Assembly: GCA_020847975.1 (NCBI GenBank)
Contig: JADLBD010000238.1
Location: forward strand, 1 to 59,223
Reading direction: 5' to 3'
Source of the DNA: Bryobacterales bacterium
GTDB lineage: Bacteria > Acidobacteriota > Terriglobia > Bryobacterales > Bryobacteraceae
Length of the DNA stretch: 59,223 nucleotides
A program made the translations under genes and the position numbers. Shown piece by piece: positions 39,950 through 49,727 of this stretch. The notes under the pieces were generated by a model. It was not told the origin of the DNA. It worked only from the letters and a program-made list of their open reading frames with translations, and searched no databases. Position 1 is the stretch's first letter. Each line of letters begins with the position of its first letter.

Positions 39950-40636
39950 ATGGATCCCGCAATGCCAGTCATGGAGACACAGGGTATCCCAGGTTCAGGC
40001 CTCACGGTTGCTGCTGCCGGATGCTCCCGTTTCAAGGTCTCCAGCGCGCAGGCGATCGTGGAATCGCGGCCGGAATTGATTCCTCACGTGGTGCTCGTGG
40101 CCAACCACTCCAGCAAACCGGTTGTCCTGTTCGCACTCGCCTGGCGATACTCATTGTCGCAGGGCCCCGAGTCCAAGTACCTGCGTGTGTATCAACATCA
40201 CCTCGCACCCCGGTCTTGGGAGGTAGTCAACTCTTTGGGGCTTGCTGAACCCCTGCCGGACCGCGTCAGAGCCCAATTGCTTTCTCTTCCAAAACCCCAA
40301 CGTGTGAAGGTAATCCTGGACTCTGTGCTCTTCGCGGACGGCTCGTACGCGGGACCGGATTCAGCGGGTGCCCTCGGCGATCTGCTGTTCCAATACCGGC
40401 TCTACAATGGGATCATTCGGGCTTTTGAAGCCGGACAAAGCGACTCCGCGGTTTTTCTCGAAGCCCACGCCGCCGCAACACTGTCCGGTGGCGTTCGTCT
40501 CCACTTCCGTCGCCGTTTGGCGGAGACGCTGCTCCGGGAAAAGGAGTTTCAGGGCGTTGAGGCCGCGGTCCTTCTGGCGAGGCGCAACCTTGCGCGATTG
40601 CCACACTTGCACCTCACGAGTGGGTTGTTCGAGTAA
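39950..40636 (+). CDS. Hypothetical protein
   Basis: 228 residues, ATG at 39950 with GGAGTGA upstream. An Ala/Val-rich segment ELIPHVVLVANHSSKPVVLF followed by ALAWRYSLSQGPESKYLRVY suggests a beta-rich domain, and the C-terminal part (RRLAETLLREKEFQGVEAAV) is helical. No signal peptide and no known motif. I do not recognise a family. It is convergent with the next gene (24 bases apart). Confidence 0.55.
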   Translation: MDPAMPVMETQGIPGSGLTVAAAGCSRFKVSSAQAIVESRPELIPHVVLVANHSSKPVVLFALAWRYSLSQGPESKYLRVYQHHLAPRSWEVVNSLGLAEPLPDRVRAQLLSLPKPQRVKVILDSVLFADGSYAGPDSAGALGDLLFQYRLYNGIIRAFEAGQSDSAVFLEAHAAATLSGGVRLHFRRRLAETLLREKEFQGVEAAVLLARRNLARLPHLHLTSGLFE

Positions 40637-40660
40637 GTCCTCGGGGTAACCCATGCTCTC

Positions 40661-40978
40661 TCAAGCCCACGCCTCTTCCTTCAACTGCGCCTGCTCGGCT
40701 GCGCTGCGAAAATTGAAGTAGGCTTGAAGGCCCAATTCATCAGGCGCGACTTCCCGAAAGACAGTGGAAGTGACCTCACGTGCCACCGCGCGCAAGCGAT
40801 CTCGCCGGCTTGCCTCGTCACTCAGCAAGACCCGGAAAAAGATTGCATCGGAGCCGCTCCAGTCTTCACCAAAGCTATAGCGAATGCGAACGACATCGGG
40901 CGCCAAAGCCCTTGCCGCGCTCGTCACTCCCTGGTCGATGCGCTGCTGATATACGAATCCGCTCGCCTTTAGACCCAT
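40661..40978 (-). CDS. Hypothetical small protein
   Basis: 105 residues. The core VVRIRYSFGEDWSGSDAIFF followed by RVLLSDEASRRDRLRAVARE looks like a small alpha/beta domain, and the C-terminus is charged. Such small proteins are often partners of a nucleotidyltransferase- or HEPN-type toxin-like gene, but no partner lies next to this one, so that idea is weak. The ATG at 40976-40978 has no strong ribosome binding site. Confidence 0.5.
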   Translation of the reverse strand: MGLKASGFVYQQRIDQGVTSAARALAPDVVRIRYSFGEDWSGSDAIFFRVLLSDEASRRDRLRAVAREVTSTVFREVAPDELGLQAYFNFRSAAEQAQLKEEAWA

Positions 40979-41041
40979 TGCGATTTCTATTATCCCGCGC
41001 TATGGCCACCGGCAATAGCCCGGTCGATTCCATGTGGTGTC

Positions 41042-43662
41042 TCAGCGAACCACAGCAGAAACCGTCGAAGCAGAAACCGTCGATGCCGCAAGCTGCCGGC
41101 GTACGAAGGCGTTGTTCGGCAGCTTCGCATCCCAATAGCGCCACAGGCCGCCTCGAAGCCGCTCCAGGGCTTCCGCCTCGGACACGTTCCCTGCCCGGCG
41201 CTCCAGCGCGGCGAGCGGAGTGTAGATCTCCGAAAGCGCGAGAGCGCTGCTGAGATAGCGGCGAGGATCTGGGTTATCCGCGCCGATCTTGCCCAGCAAC
41301 TCGCGATACGCCGCCACCCCCTCCCGGATGTGCCCGGTCTCCGCCAGATGGCTGGCGAGAGCCCGCAGCGTGAAATCAGCCTCGCTCGATAGAGCCACCT
41401 TCTCCGCGGGATAGTCCTTGTTCTCCCCGAGCAGCCGGAACGCCTCGTCAATCCTCTGCCGCGCCTCGCGGCCGCGATGCAGGGCACGAACGGCAGAAGC
41501 CGAATCCGCGAGCAGGGCGGCTTCCGCTCTTCGCGTCGGGACGGTGCGGATCCTCGCCTGCCGCAGGATTTTCAACGCCTGGTCATAAGCCGTCAGGGCG
41601 GCGGCGGGGTCCGAATGCCGCAGAGCATTGCCGAGCCGCCTGCCCACTTCAGCCGCAAGCTGGCAATGCGTGTTGTCGGCCGGGTCTTTCCCTACCAGGT
41701 CCTCCGCCACGGCGAACGCTCTTCTAAACGCGGCCAGAGCCTCCGCCTCGCGATTCAGATTCACTTCCGCTTCCTCGCCGAGAATGGATCCTTCGCGCCA
41801 CAAAGCCAGCGCGAGGTTCGCCTGCTGCCAGCTCTGATGCGTTTCCGTAAGCTGCTCCTGAATCTTGCGCGACTCACGAATGGTCTCCAGGGCACGATCC
41901 AGGTTCCCCAGTTCTCTGTAAGAAACCGCCATGATGCCGAGCGCGAGGCTGCGCTGGCCGCCGGTGGAAGCGAGCGGACGGATGATTTCAAGCGCCCGCG
42001 ACGCGTTCCGAAGGGCTTCCTCGAACAGCCGGTTATCCACATCAGTAACGGCGATATTGCTAAAGGAAGCCGGCGTCCTTGATCCCGTTCTCATCGAGAG
42101 GACCACCCGCAATATAAGCGTCAAGCGTTGCTGCCGCGATTCCGGCCTGCGCCAGCGCTTCGTCCACCCGGCCCTGCGATCCCGCGATCACCATGCGGTC
42201 ATGCGCGATGGCCGCCAGCGTGAACTGCGCGGCGCGGTTCGTCCGGTCCGTCCGGTCCGCCCGCAACGCTATCTCCAGGAAATCCGCGGCACGCCGTAGA
42301 CTCTCCTCCTCCTGTTCGTATTGGCCAAGATTCGAATTGACCGGCACTCCCTGGATTCGCGCCAGTTGATGATACGCCGTCCCGATCTCCAAAGCGAGAT
42401 CCTTGTCGCCGCGGGCGTCCACTGCCAGCCCCTCCAGATATTGGAGCGACGTGGAAACGATCAGTTTCCGTGCGTCCGTTGTGCCGGGCGTCATCCTTAT
42501 CTGTTTGTCGATGTCGAACAGCTTGTTGGCCAGTTGCCGCACCTGCTCGAAACGGCGCTGCGCCGCCAGCCTCTCATGGTTGGCCACCCACAACCCGTAG
42601 ACAGGCTGCAGACCGCCACGGCGGCCGCGCCGGCGGGAAGCCAGTAACGGCGGAAGAACTTGCGCGTGCGATACCAGACGTTCCCCTTGCGCGCTTCCAC
42701 CGGCCGTTGATCGAGGAAGGCCCGGATGTCGCTGGCCAGCGCATCCACGGAAGCGTAGCGTGCCATCGGCTCCGGACGCATCGTTTTCCCGAGAATGAAG
42801 CCGAGATCGTTCCCAAGGCTCCCGCGGCTTCGCGGATCACCCGGCACCTTGCCGGCCAGAAGCCTGTACAGTACGGCGCCCAGCGAATAGATGTCCGTCG
42901 CGGTGCCCTGCGCTCCGCCCAGCGCCTGCTCGGGACTCGCGTATTCCGGCGTCAGAATCCGCTGCGAGGCGCGGGTTTCCTCGCTTTCATTCAATATCTT
43001 GGCAATCCCGAAGTCGAGCAGTTTCGGACAGCCCGCCGAGTCGATGAGGATATTCGACGGCTTCAGATCGCGGTGAATGATGAGGTTGCGGTGCGCATAG
43101 GACACGGCATCGCAGATGGCAAGGAAAAGATTCAAAATCGCGCGCGTATCCAGCTTCCTGGCGTACTCGTCAATATGCGTGCCTTCGATGTATTCCATCA
43201 CCAGGTACGGCTGGCCGCCGGTGTGCCCCGCGTCGAGCAGGCGCGCAATCCCGGGATGAGCCAACGAGGCCAGAATCTGCCGTTCCTGGCGGAAGTGGCC
43301 GCGCATCTCCGGAAACCCGGCCGTGAGACCCAGAAACTTGATCGCCACCCGCTGGCTGACTTCGCCATCCTCACGGTCCGCCAAATAGACCGCGCCCATG
43401 CCGCCGTGTCCCAGCAACCGCACCAGGCGGTACGGCCCCATCGCCCGCCGCCGGGAAGCGACGCCCCCTCCGCGAACAGATCGCCTACCGCGGCCGCCAC
43501 TCGCTCCCCTACCGGATCTCCGCCACCCCCGTCAAAGGCCAGCAGCGGCTCCACTTCGTCCCTGATTGCCTGAAGCGTTCCGTGCCCGGCGTAGTAATCC
43601 TCCCGCTCCGCCGCCGTACGGTCCGCCAGTTCGTGGAACAGCCGCATCCCTTCGTCAGTCAT
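41042..43662 (-). pseudogene. Ser/Thr protein kinase with TPR tail, broken by three frameshifts
   Basis: Four pieces in different frames make one protein. From ATG 43660-43662: an N-terminal segment (MTDEGMRLFHELADRTAAER). From about 43441: the kinase domain (YRLVRLLGHGGMGAVYLADR; HRDLKPSNILIDSAGCPKLL; DFG; APE-like PEYASPEQ), then a membrane helix. From about 42595: WVANHERLAAQRRFEQVRQL. From about 42065: TPR-like helices to the end. The intact paralogue at 57167-59223 aligns across each break, so the frame changes near 43445, 42595 and 42062 are single-base indels. It is either a real pseudogene or a product of assembly errors. Confidence 0.85.
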
Positions 43663-43701
43663 GGGGCATTCCTCGCAAAGGAGCGCCCGCCGGGCGTCAG
43701 G

Positions 43702-44418
43702 TCACCGCTTCCCGCACTCCTCGAAATAGGAAAGCACATCCTCCAACCCACAGACGTCGCCCAGATCCACATCGATATCCAGTAAATTTACCTCATGCAT
43801 GATCTCGCAGCGCTCCCCCACCGCTTCGCGAGGCACAATCACCCGGAAGCTGTCCGTCGCGTCCCGGCAGGTGGCGTACACGCAGTGGCTGGTGCTGACG
43901 CCGGTCACCACCAGCGTGTCCACACCGAGCGCGGTCAGGTTCTCGTGCAGATTCGTGCCCTTGAAACTCGACGCATAACGCTTGGCGATGATTCGCTCCT
44001 CCGGCCGGCGCTCGAGCCGCGCGTCCAGTTGGAACCATCGCTCATCGCCCGGCTTCAACTCCATCCGCACCTTCCGGTCATGCGGCGAAGGCGGAAATGA
44101 CCAGTCATAGTCCCAGGTGGTGAAAAAAATGGGAATCCCTGCCGCACGCGCCGCCTTCAGCAGCGCGCACACCGCGCCCACCACCGTATCCACATTGCTC
44201 CCCTGGGAACGGTTCGCCGGATCGGTCCACCACAGCGCGAGATCGATCACGATCAGCGCCGGCCGGCTGCCGAAGCCCACACGGCCGGCCCAGCCGCGAT
44301 CCACATATTGCTCCCGAAGGGCCGCCAGGTGGGCTCGAATCGGGGCGCGCAAGTCATCCGGCAGCCGGAGGTCATCGGAACCAAACGGCAGCCGGAGAGA
44401 AGTCGGTTTGTCAGGCAC
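43702..44418 (-). CDS. Isochorismatase-family cysteine hydrolase
   Basis: 238 residues, cysteine hydrolase of the isochorismatase/nicotinamidase/N-carbamoylsarcosine amidase superfamily. The catalytic triad can be placed at Asp59 (ALIVIDLALWW), Lys146 (IIAKRYASSF) and Cys179 (GVSTSHCVYATCRDA), and the cis-peptide region VTGVSTS is present. The N-terminal extension of about 50 residues and the AKRYASSFKGTNLHENL segment fit N-carbamoylsarcosine amidase-like members better than isochorismatase proper. The substrate is unknown. No operon partner. Confidence 0.85.
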   Translation of the reverse strand: MPDKPTSLRLPFGSDDLRLPDDLRAPIRAHLAALREQYVDRGWAGRVGFGSRPALIVIDLALWWTDPANRSQGSNVDTVVGAVCALLKAARAAGIPIFFTTWDYDWSFPPSPHDRKVRMELKPGDERWFQLDARLERRPEERIIAKRYASSFKGTNLHENLTALGVDTLVVTGVSTSHCVYATCRDATDSFRVIVPREAVGERCEIMHEVNLLDIDVDLGDVCGLEDVLSYFEECGKR

Positions 44419-44462
44419 AATACGAGCAGCTTACTCCATCGGACAGCCGTAAGCGAGCCGCA

Positions 44463-45983
44463 TCACGTCCAGTAATTGCGGTCCAGGCTCCGGTACTGAA
44501 CCGCCTCCGCCAAATGCTTCGCCGACACCCGGTCCGCGCCGTCCAGATCCGCAATCGTCCGCGCCACCTTGAGGATCCGGTCATGCGCCCGCGCCGAGAG
44601 CCCCATCCGCCGCACCGCCATTTCGAGCGTCCGCTCCCCCGCATCGTCCAGCGAGCAGTGCGTGCGGAGCTGCGACGGCGGAATATCCGAGTTGTAGAAG
44701 CCACGGCGGTGCTGGCGATCCCGGGCCGCCAGCACCCGCTCGCGCATCTGCGCGGACGTTACCCCGTCGTCCCGCCCGCGCAGTTCCTTGTACGGCACCG
44801 CCGGGACCTCGATGTGCAGATCAATCCGGTCGAGCAGCGGTCCGCTGATCTTGCCCAGGTAGCGTGCGATGATGGCCCCCGTACAGCGGCACTCGCGCGT
44901 CGAATCCCCATAGAAGCCGCATGGACACGGGTTCATCGCCGCCACCAGCATGAAGCTCGCGGGGAACGATAACGTCATGCTCGACCGCGCCAAAGTCACC
45001 GAACGGTCCTCCAGCGGCTGCCGCAGCAACTCGAGCACATTCCTCGGAAACTCCGGCATCTCGTCCAGAAACAGCACCCCATGGTGCGCGAGGCTCGCCT
45101 CGCCCGGCCGCAGCGCCCCGCTGCCTCCCCCGATCAGCCCCGCGTCCGAAATGGTATGGTGCGGCGCGCGGAACGGGCGTTCGCGCAGCAGCGCCACGCC
45201 CTTCGGCAGCAACCCCGCCACGCTGTGCACCTTCGTGGTTTCGATGGCTTCTTCAAACGTCAGCGGCGGAAGAATGCCGGCCATCCTCTTGGCCAGCATC
45301 GTCTTTCCCGAACCTGGCGGACCCACCATCAGCACATTGTGCGCCCCGGCCGCCGCCACCTCCAGCGCCCGCTTCGACGTCGTCTGCCCGCGCACGTCGC
45401 GAAAGTCGAGCGCCGCGATTTCGGATTCCTCCACCGTTCGGGAAGCGGGCGCCTGAGGCTGGAACTTCTCCGGTTCGCGCAGCAGGGCGACCACCTCCGC
45501 GATGTGCCTGGCCCCGAACACCTGCACCCCTTCCACCACCGCCGATTCCGCCGCGTTCTCCATCGGCACCACAATCCCCGGCACGCCCTCCCGCCGCGCG
45601 CAGACCGCAATCGAGAGCGCCCCTCTCACCGGCCGCAAGCTCCCGTCAAGCGAGAGTTCCCCCACCAGCAGAAACCGCTCGCTGCGCGCCACCGTCCCCA
45701 TGGCGCCGAGTATCCCCATTGCCATCGGAAGATCGAATCCAGCGCCTTCCTTCCGCACGTTCGCCGGTGCAAGGTTGATCGTGATCGCCTTCGCCGGATA
45801 CCCCAACCCCGAATTCACCAGCGCCGACTTGATTCGCTCCCGGCTTTCCCGCACCGCCGTATCCGGCATCCCCACCGTAATGAAATCACGAGCCGACCCC
45901 GATTGGTAGAGGTCCACCTCCACGTCTATCAAGTGCGCGTCGATTCCGTACACTGCCGCGCTGCGCGTGCGAAAGAGTCCCAC
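44463..45983 (-). CDS. comM: ComM/YifB-family AAA+ protein (Mg-chelatase-like)
   Basis: 506 residues from a GTG at 45981-45983, chosen because the protein then begins FRTRSAAVYGIDAHLIDVEV like other ComM proteins; a longer frame reaches 46079. N-terminal Lon-protease-like domain (TVGMPDTAVRESRERIKSAL; GAGFDLPMAMGILGAMGTV), AAA+ domain with Walker A GPPGSGKTMLAKRM, Walker B VLFLDEMPEFPRN and sensor region ARSSMTLSFPASFMLVAAMN, then the Mg_chelatase_C domain ending YRSLDRNYW. ComM is a hexameric helicase that aids branch migration during natural transformation. Monocistronic here. Confidence 0.9.
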   Translation of the reverse strand: MGLFRTRSAAVYGIDAHLIDVEVDLYQSGSARDFITVGMPDTAVRESRERIKSALVNSGLGYPAKAITINLAPANVRKEGAGFDLPMAMGILGAMGTVARSERFLLVGELSLDGSLRPVRGALSIAVCARREGVPGIVVPMENAAESAVVEGVQVFGARHIAEVVALLREPEKFQPQAPASRTVEESEIAALDFRDVRGQTTSKRALEVAAAGAHNVLMVGPPGSGKTMLAKRMAGILPPLTFEEAIETTKVHSVAGLLPKGVALLRERPFRAPHHTISDAGLIGGGSGALRPGEASLAHHGVLFLDEMPEFPRNVLELLRQPLEDRSVTLARSSMTLSFPASFMLVAAMNPCPCGFYGDSTRECRCTGAIIARYLGKISGPLLDRIDLHIEVPAVPYKELRGRDDGVTSAQMRERVLAARDRQHRRGFYNSDIPPSQLRTHCSLDDAGERTLEMAVRRMGLSARAHDRILKVARTIADLDGADRVSAKHLAEAVQYRSLDRNYWT

Positions 45984-46125
45984 ACCGATCAAGTGGCGGA
46001 GCGGAGGAGAACCTCTCCGGGAAAAGTCGATCCCACACCAAGCTCCGCCGCCGGGGGCGGAGTCCCCCCTTCTCCACATTGCATCATCCCCTTAGACATT
46101 ATTAGTATGCTGATGGTGAGATCCG

Positions 46126-49100
46126 GTGGAAAAACAGCAGTCAAAACTCCGCCATGAAACAGCCGGGCTGGACAATCGCGCCATGCTCTCCGCGGGAGCC
46201 GCGGGCCTCGAGCCCGTTCTCGGAGAAGTCATCGACCTGGCCATTGCGCTTTCCAGCGCTGATTTCGGCAGTGCTCAATTGATTGATCCGGCATCCCGCG
46301 ACCTCAGGATCGTGGCGCAGCGCGGACTCCCGCCGGGGTGGATCGAGTTCTGGGACAACGCCTCGAAAGGACAGGGGCTTCGCGGCACGGCGCTCGAACA
46401 GCAGGCGCCCATCGTTGTGGACGATGTGAAAGCCAGTCCTTTGTTCGCCGGCAGCCCTGCCCTCCGGATTCAACTCGAGGCAGGTGTTCGAGCATTCCAG
46501 TCCACTCCGCTCATAGCCCGGTCTGGAAAGCCCATCGGCGTTCTCTCGACGCATTACAGGAAACCGCACCGGCCGGATGACCACACCCTTCAACTGCTCG
46601 GTCTGCTCGCCCGCCAGGCAGCCGATACCGTTGAAAACACTCGCGCCACGGCTGCCTCGCGCGCGTGCGAGGAACGCTTGAAGCGAGTTCTCGAGACCGA
46701 TTCCATCGGCCTGCTCTTTTTCGATCAAACCGGCACGGTCATTGACGCCAATGATGTTTTCCTGAAAATAACCGGTCATACGCGGGCCGAGGTACAACGC
46801 CGCGAACTCACATGGCGGCGGATGACGCCCCCGGAGTGGATCGAGATCAGCGAGCAGCAACTCATCAAGCTCGCCGCCACGGGAAGAATCGGACCCTACG
46901 AAAAAGAATATTTCCTCAAGGACGGCTCGCGGCGCTGGATGATGTTCGCCGGACAGGATCTCGGGGATGGAACGATTTCGGAATATTGCGTCGACATCAC
47001 GGAGCACAAGAAGGCGGAGGCGGCGCTGCATGAGAGCGAGGAGCGCTTTCGCGCCCTGGTGACCGCCGGTTCCTACATCTTGTATCGCATGAGCCCCGGT
47101 TGGGAACGATTGTGGTTTCTCGAGGGCAAGGGGTTAATCGCTGACACGCCGGGCGCACGCGAAACATGGTTGGAAAGCTACATTCCTCCCGGCGACCAGA
47201 AGCACGTCATGGAGGTGATCGAGCGCGCCATTCGAACGAAGAGTATTTTCGACCTCGAGCATCGGGTGCGGAGAGTAGACGGTACCCTGGGCTGGATCCA
47301 CTCCCGCGCCGTACCGCTGCTCGATGCAAACGGCAAGATCAGGGAGTGGTTCGGGGCGGCCAGCGATGTGACCGAGCGCAAAGAGGCGGAAACAAAACTT
47401 TATGAAGCGCACGAGCGCCTGGAAGCCTTGATGCGCTCGCTGCCGGTCGGTGTCATGTTTTCCAATGATCCGGCTTGTACGCGCGTTACCGGGAATTCCA
47501 CCTTGCTTGCGCTTCTCGGCGCTGGCCCGGAGGACAACATCTCAGGCAGGGCTGTGAACACGGATGCGTTCGGCCGCCGGATGGTGCACCTGCAGGATGG
47601 CCGGCCGCTAAGCGTGGCCGAACTGCCTTTGCAACGGGCTGCTCGCGAAGGCCGCGTCATTCCGCCCGTGGAACTCCAAGTCCAACTGCCGGACGGCCGA
47701 AATCGGTTCCTCGAGGTTTCGGGCGCGCCGCTTCGCGGCGAGCAGGGGGAGGTGATTGGCGGCCTGGCGGTGACCGTGGACATCTCGGCACGCAAGCAGG
47801 CCGAAGAGGACCGCAAACAGGCGCGCCTCAAAGACGAGTTTCTGGCGGTGCTGGGCCATGAGCTGAGGAACCCTCTGGCCGCCATCTCCAACGCCGTTCA
47901 GGTGCTCTCCAGCGGCGTTACGGCCGCGCAACGCGCTTCCCTGGATGAACTGATCCGGCGCCAGGTGGAATTTCTGAGGCGGCTGGTCGACGATCTTCTG
48001 GACGTCTCCCGAATCACTCATGGCCAAATCCGGTTGCAAAAGAAGAGCGTCGATCTCTCAGACCTGCTGCAAATCTCCGCCGCGGCGGCGCATCCCGCGG
48101 TGACGGAACGGAGGCAAACGTTGGTGGTCCGGATGCCCCGGAACCCCGTGCTGTTTGTGGCCGACCAGGTGCGGATGAAGCAGATTACCGCAAACCTGCT
48201 GGACAATGCTTCGAAGTATACTGACCCGGGCGGCACAATTGAACTCTCGGGCGCACTGGAAGACTCCGCGGTGGTCATCCGCTGCAAAGATACCGGGCGC
48301 GGTATTCCACTGGAGATGCAGCACCGGATTTTCGAGCCTCTGATCCGGGTGGAGATGGAGGACCAGTCTGCTTCCCCGGGCCTCGGCCTCGGCCTGACGC
48401 TGGTGAAGCGCCTGGCGGAACTTCATGGCGGAAGCGTATGGCTGTCAAGCGAAGGCCCTGGTACGGGCAGCGAGTTTGTGATTCGGCTGCCGTTCCTTGC
48501 GGCGGAGCCGCCGCCACCGGCAAACGTAGCCACAGCGCCGCCGCGTCCCCATAGGGCGCTGCACATGGTACTCGTCGAGGACAACGCCGACGTGAGCCGC
48601 ACGATGACCGCCGCTCTCGAGCAGGCCGGCCACCACGTAAACCACTTCGAGGACGGGTCCTCCGCTTTGTCAGGCATCGAGGATCTGCGGCCGGACGCTG
48701 TTCTGCTCGACATCGGGTTGCCGGGCATGAACGGCTACGAGGTGCTCGCCAGGATGAGGAAATTGCCTCATCTGCGGAACACGCTGTTCATCGGCATCTC
48801 GGGCTTTGAGCAGCCGGCCGTAAAACGAAAATTGCGCGCCAGATTCGATCATTACCTGGTGAAGCCGGTGGATACTGCCGAAATCTTGAAGCTGATCACC
48901 GGCCGGCCTCGCGAAGACAACCGGGAACAGCCGCGCGTGCTTCTGGTGGAGGACCACGCGGATGTGGCGGCGATGACAGCCGATCTTCTGCGCAGCGAAG
49001 GTTTTGACGTCATGGTCGCAGTTACGGGCCAGGACGCTGTCGGCCTCGCGCCTCGCTTCCATCCTCATCTCATCTTGTGCGACATGAATCTGCCCGGCAT

Positions 49101-49302
49101 GAAAGGCCTGGATGTCGCCTGCAAGCTGCGAGCGGCTTACCAACCGCGGAGGGTTCACATCGCGATGGTGACCGCGCGGTCCGAAGCGGAGATCCAACTC
49201 TACAACAGCCAGGCCGGGGAACTCGATGTCGATGAATTTATTCCCAAGCCGATCACGCCCGCGATGGTCCGGACGCTCCTTACGAAGCTGGACCCTCGTT
49301 AG
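46126..49302 (+). CDS. Hybrid histidine kinase: GAF-PAS-PAS-PAS-HisKA-HATPase-REC-REC
   Basis: 1058 residues from a GTG at 46126; an ATG at 46183 is an alternative. No membrane helix is seen, so it is cytoplasmic. GAF-like domain about 20-170, PAS domains near 185-300 (DSIGLLFFDQTGTVIDANDV), 305-425 and 430-560 each followed by a PAC-like segment, HisKA with phospho-acceptor His578 in VLGHELRNPLAAIS, HATPase with N box LLDNASKYTDPG, G1 DTGRGIP and G2 GLGLGLTLVK, and two receiver domains with phospho-Asp862 (AVLLDIGLPGMNGYEV) and Asp986 (LILCDMNLPGMKGLDV). No response regulator with output is nearby. The internal REC pair suggests an extended phosphorelay. Confidence 0.9.
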   Translation: MEKQQSKLRHETAGLDNRAMLSAGAAGLEPVLGEVIDLAIALSSADFGSAQLIDPASRDLRIVAQRGLPPGWIEFWDNASKGQGLRGTALEQQAPIVVDDVKASPLFAGSPALRIQLEAGVRAFQSTPLIARSGKPIGVLSTHYRKPHRPDDHTLQLLGLLARQAADTVENTRATAASRACEERLKRVLETDSIGLLFFDQTGTVIDANDVFLKITGHTRAEVQRRELTWRRMTPPEWIEISEQQLIKLAATGRIGPYEKEYFLKDGSRRWMMFAGQDLGDGTISEYCVDITEHKKAEAALHESEERFRALVTAGSYILYRMSPGWERLWFLEGKGLIADTPGARETWLESYIPPGDQKHVMEVIERAIRTKSIFDLEHRVRRVDGTLGWIHSRAVPLLDANGKIREWFGAASDVTERKEAETKLYEAHERLEALMRSLPVGVMFSNDPACTRVTGNSTLLALLGAGPEDNISGRAVNTDAFGRRMVHLQDGRPLSVAELPLQRAAREGRVIPPVELQVQLPDGRNRFLEVSGAPLRGEQGEVIGGLAVTVDISARKQAEEDRKQARLKDEFLAVLGHELRNPLAAISNAVQVLSSGVTAAQRASLDELIRRQVEFLRRLVDDLLDVSRITHGQIRLQKKSVDLSDLLQISAAAAHPAVTERRQTLVVRMPRNPVLFVADQVRMKQITANLLDNASKYTDPGGTIELSGALEDSAVVIRCKDTGRGIPLEMQHRIFEPLIRVEMEDQSASPGLGLGLTLVKRLAELHGGSVWLSSEGPGTGSEFVIRLPFLAAEPPPPANVATAPPRPHRALHMVLVEDNADVSRTMTAALEQAGHHVNHFEDGSSALSGIEDLRPDAVLLDIGLPGMNGYEVLARMRKLPHLRNTLFIGISGFEQPAVKRKLRARFDHYLVKPVDTAEILKLITGRPREDNREQPRVLLVEDHADVAAMTADLLRSEGFDVMVAVTGQDAVGLAPRFHPHLILCDMNLPGMKGLDVACKLRAAYQPRRVHIAMVTARSEAEIQLYNSQAGELDVDEFIPKPITPAMVRTLLTKLDPR

Positions 49303-49343
49303 GGCGCCAGCCTTGGCCGCGGTGATAATGGGAAAGCGAGCAA

Positions 49344-49706
49344 ATGCCCAATCTCATCCAGTCCCCAACCCGAATCGAAGCCGCCGGCAATAAACCGAAG
49401 ATCATTGACGAGTTCTTCGGAGCCGCAAGCACGAGTGAGTCCCGGCTGAGCCTCGCTCACATGCGTTCGCCGGGTGGCTGGAACGAGCCGGGCCAGCGTC
49501 CCGAATTCGATGAATTCACCCTCGTGCTGAAAGGCGTCCTGCGAGTGGAACATGAAAACGGCGTGCTCGAGGTGCGCCCCGGCCAGGCTATCCACACGAA
49601 ACCGGGTGAATGGGTCCGCTACTCCACACCGTTCGAGGAAGGCGCTGAGTACATCGCCGTCTGTCTGCCCGCCTTCAGCCCGTCTACGGTGCATCGCGAC
49701 GAATAG
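49344..49706 (+). CDS. Cupin-domain protein
   Basis: 120 residues forming one small cupin barrel: EFDEFTLVLKGVLRVEHENG and VLEVRPGQAIHTKPGEWVRY. The first metal motif usually reads G-x5-HxHx3,4-E; here the His pair is replaced by FDEF, while a His (AIHTKPGE) remains in the second motif, so metal binding is uncertain. It follows the hybrid kinase by 41 bases and may be co-transcribed. Ligand unknown. Confidence 0.82.
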   Translation: MPNLIQSPTRIEAAGNKPKIIDEFFGAASTSESRLSLAHMRSPGGWNEPGQRPEFDEFTLVLKGVLRVEHENGVLEVRPGQAIHTKPGEWVRYSTPFEEGAEYIAVCLPAFSPSTVHRDE

Positions 49707-49727
49707 CCCCGACGCCGCGCTGATCGT

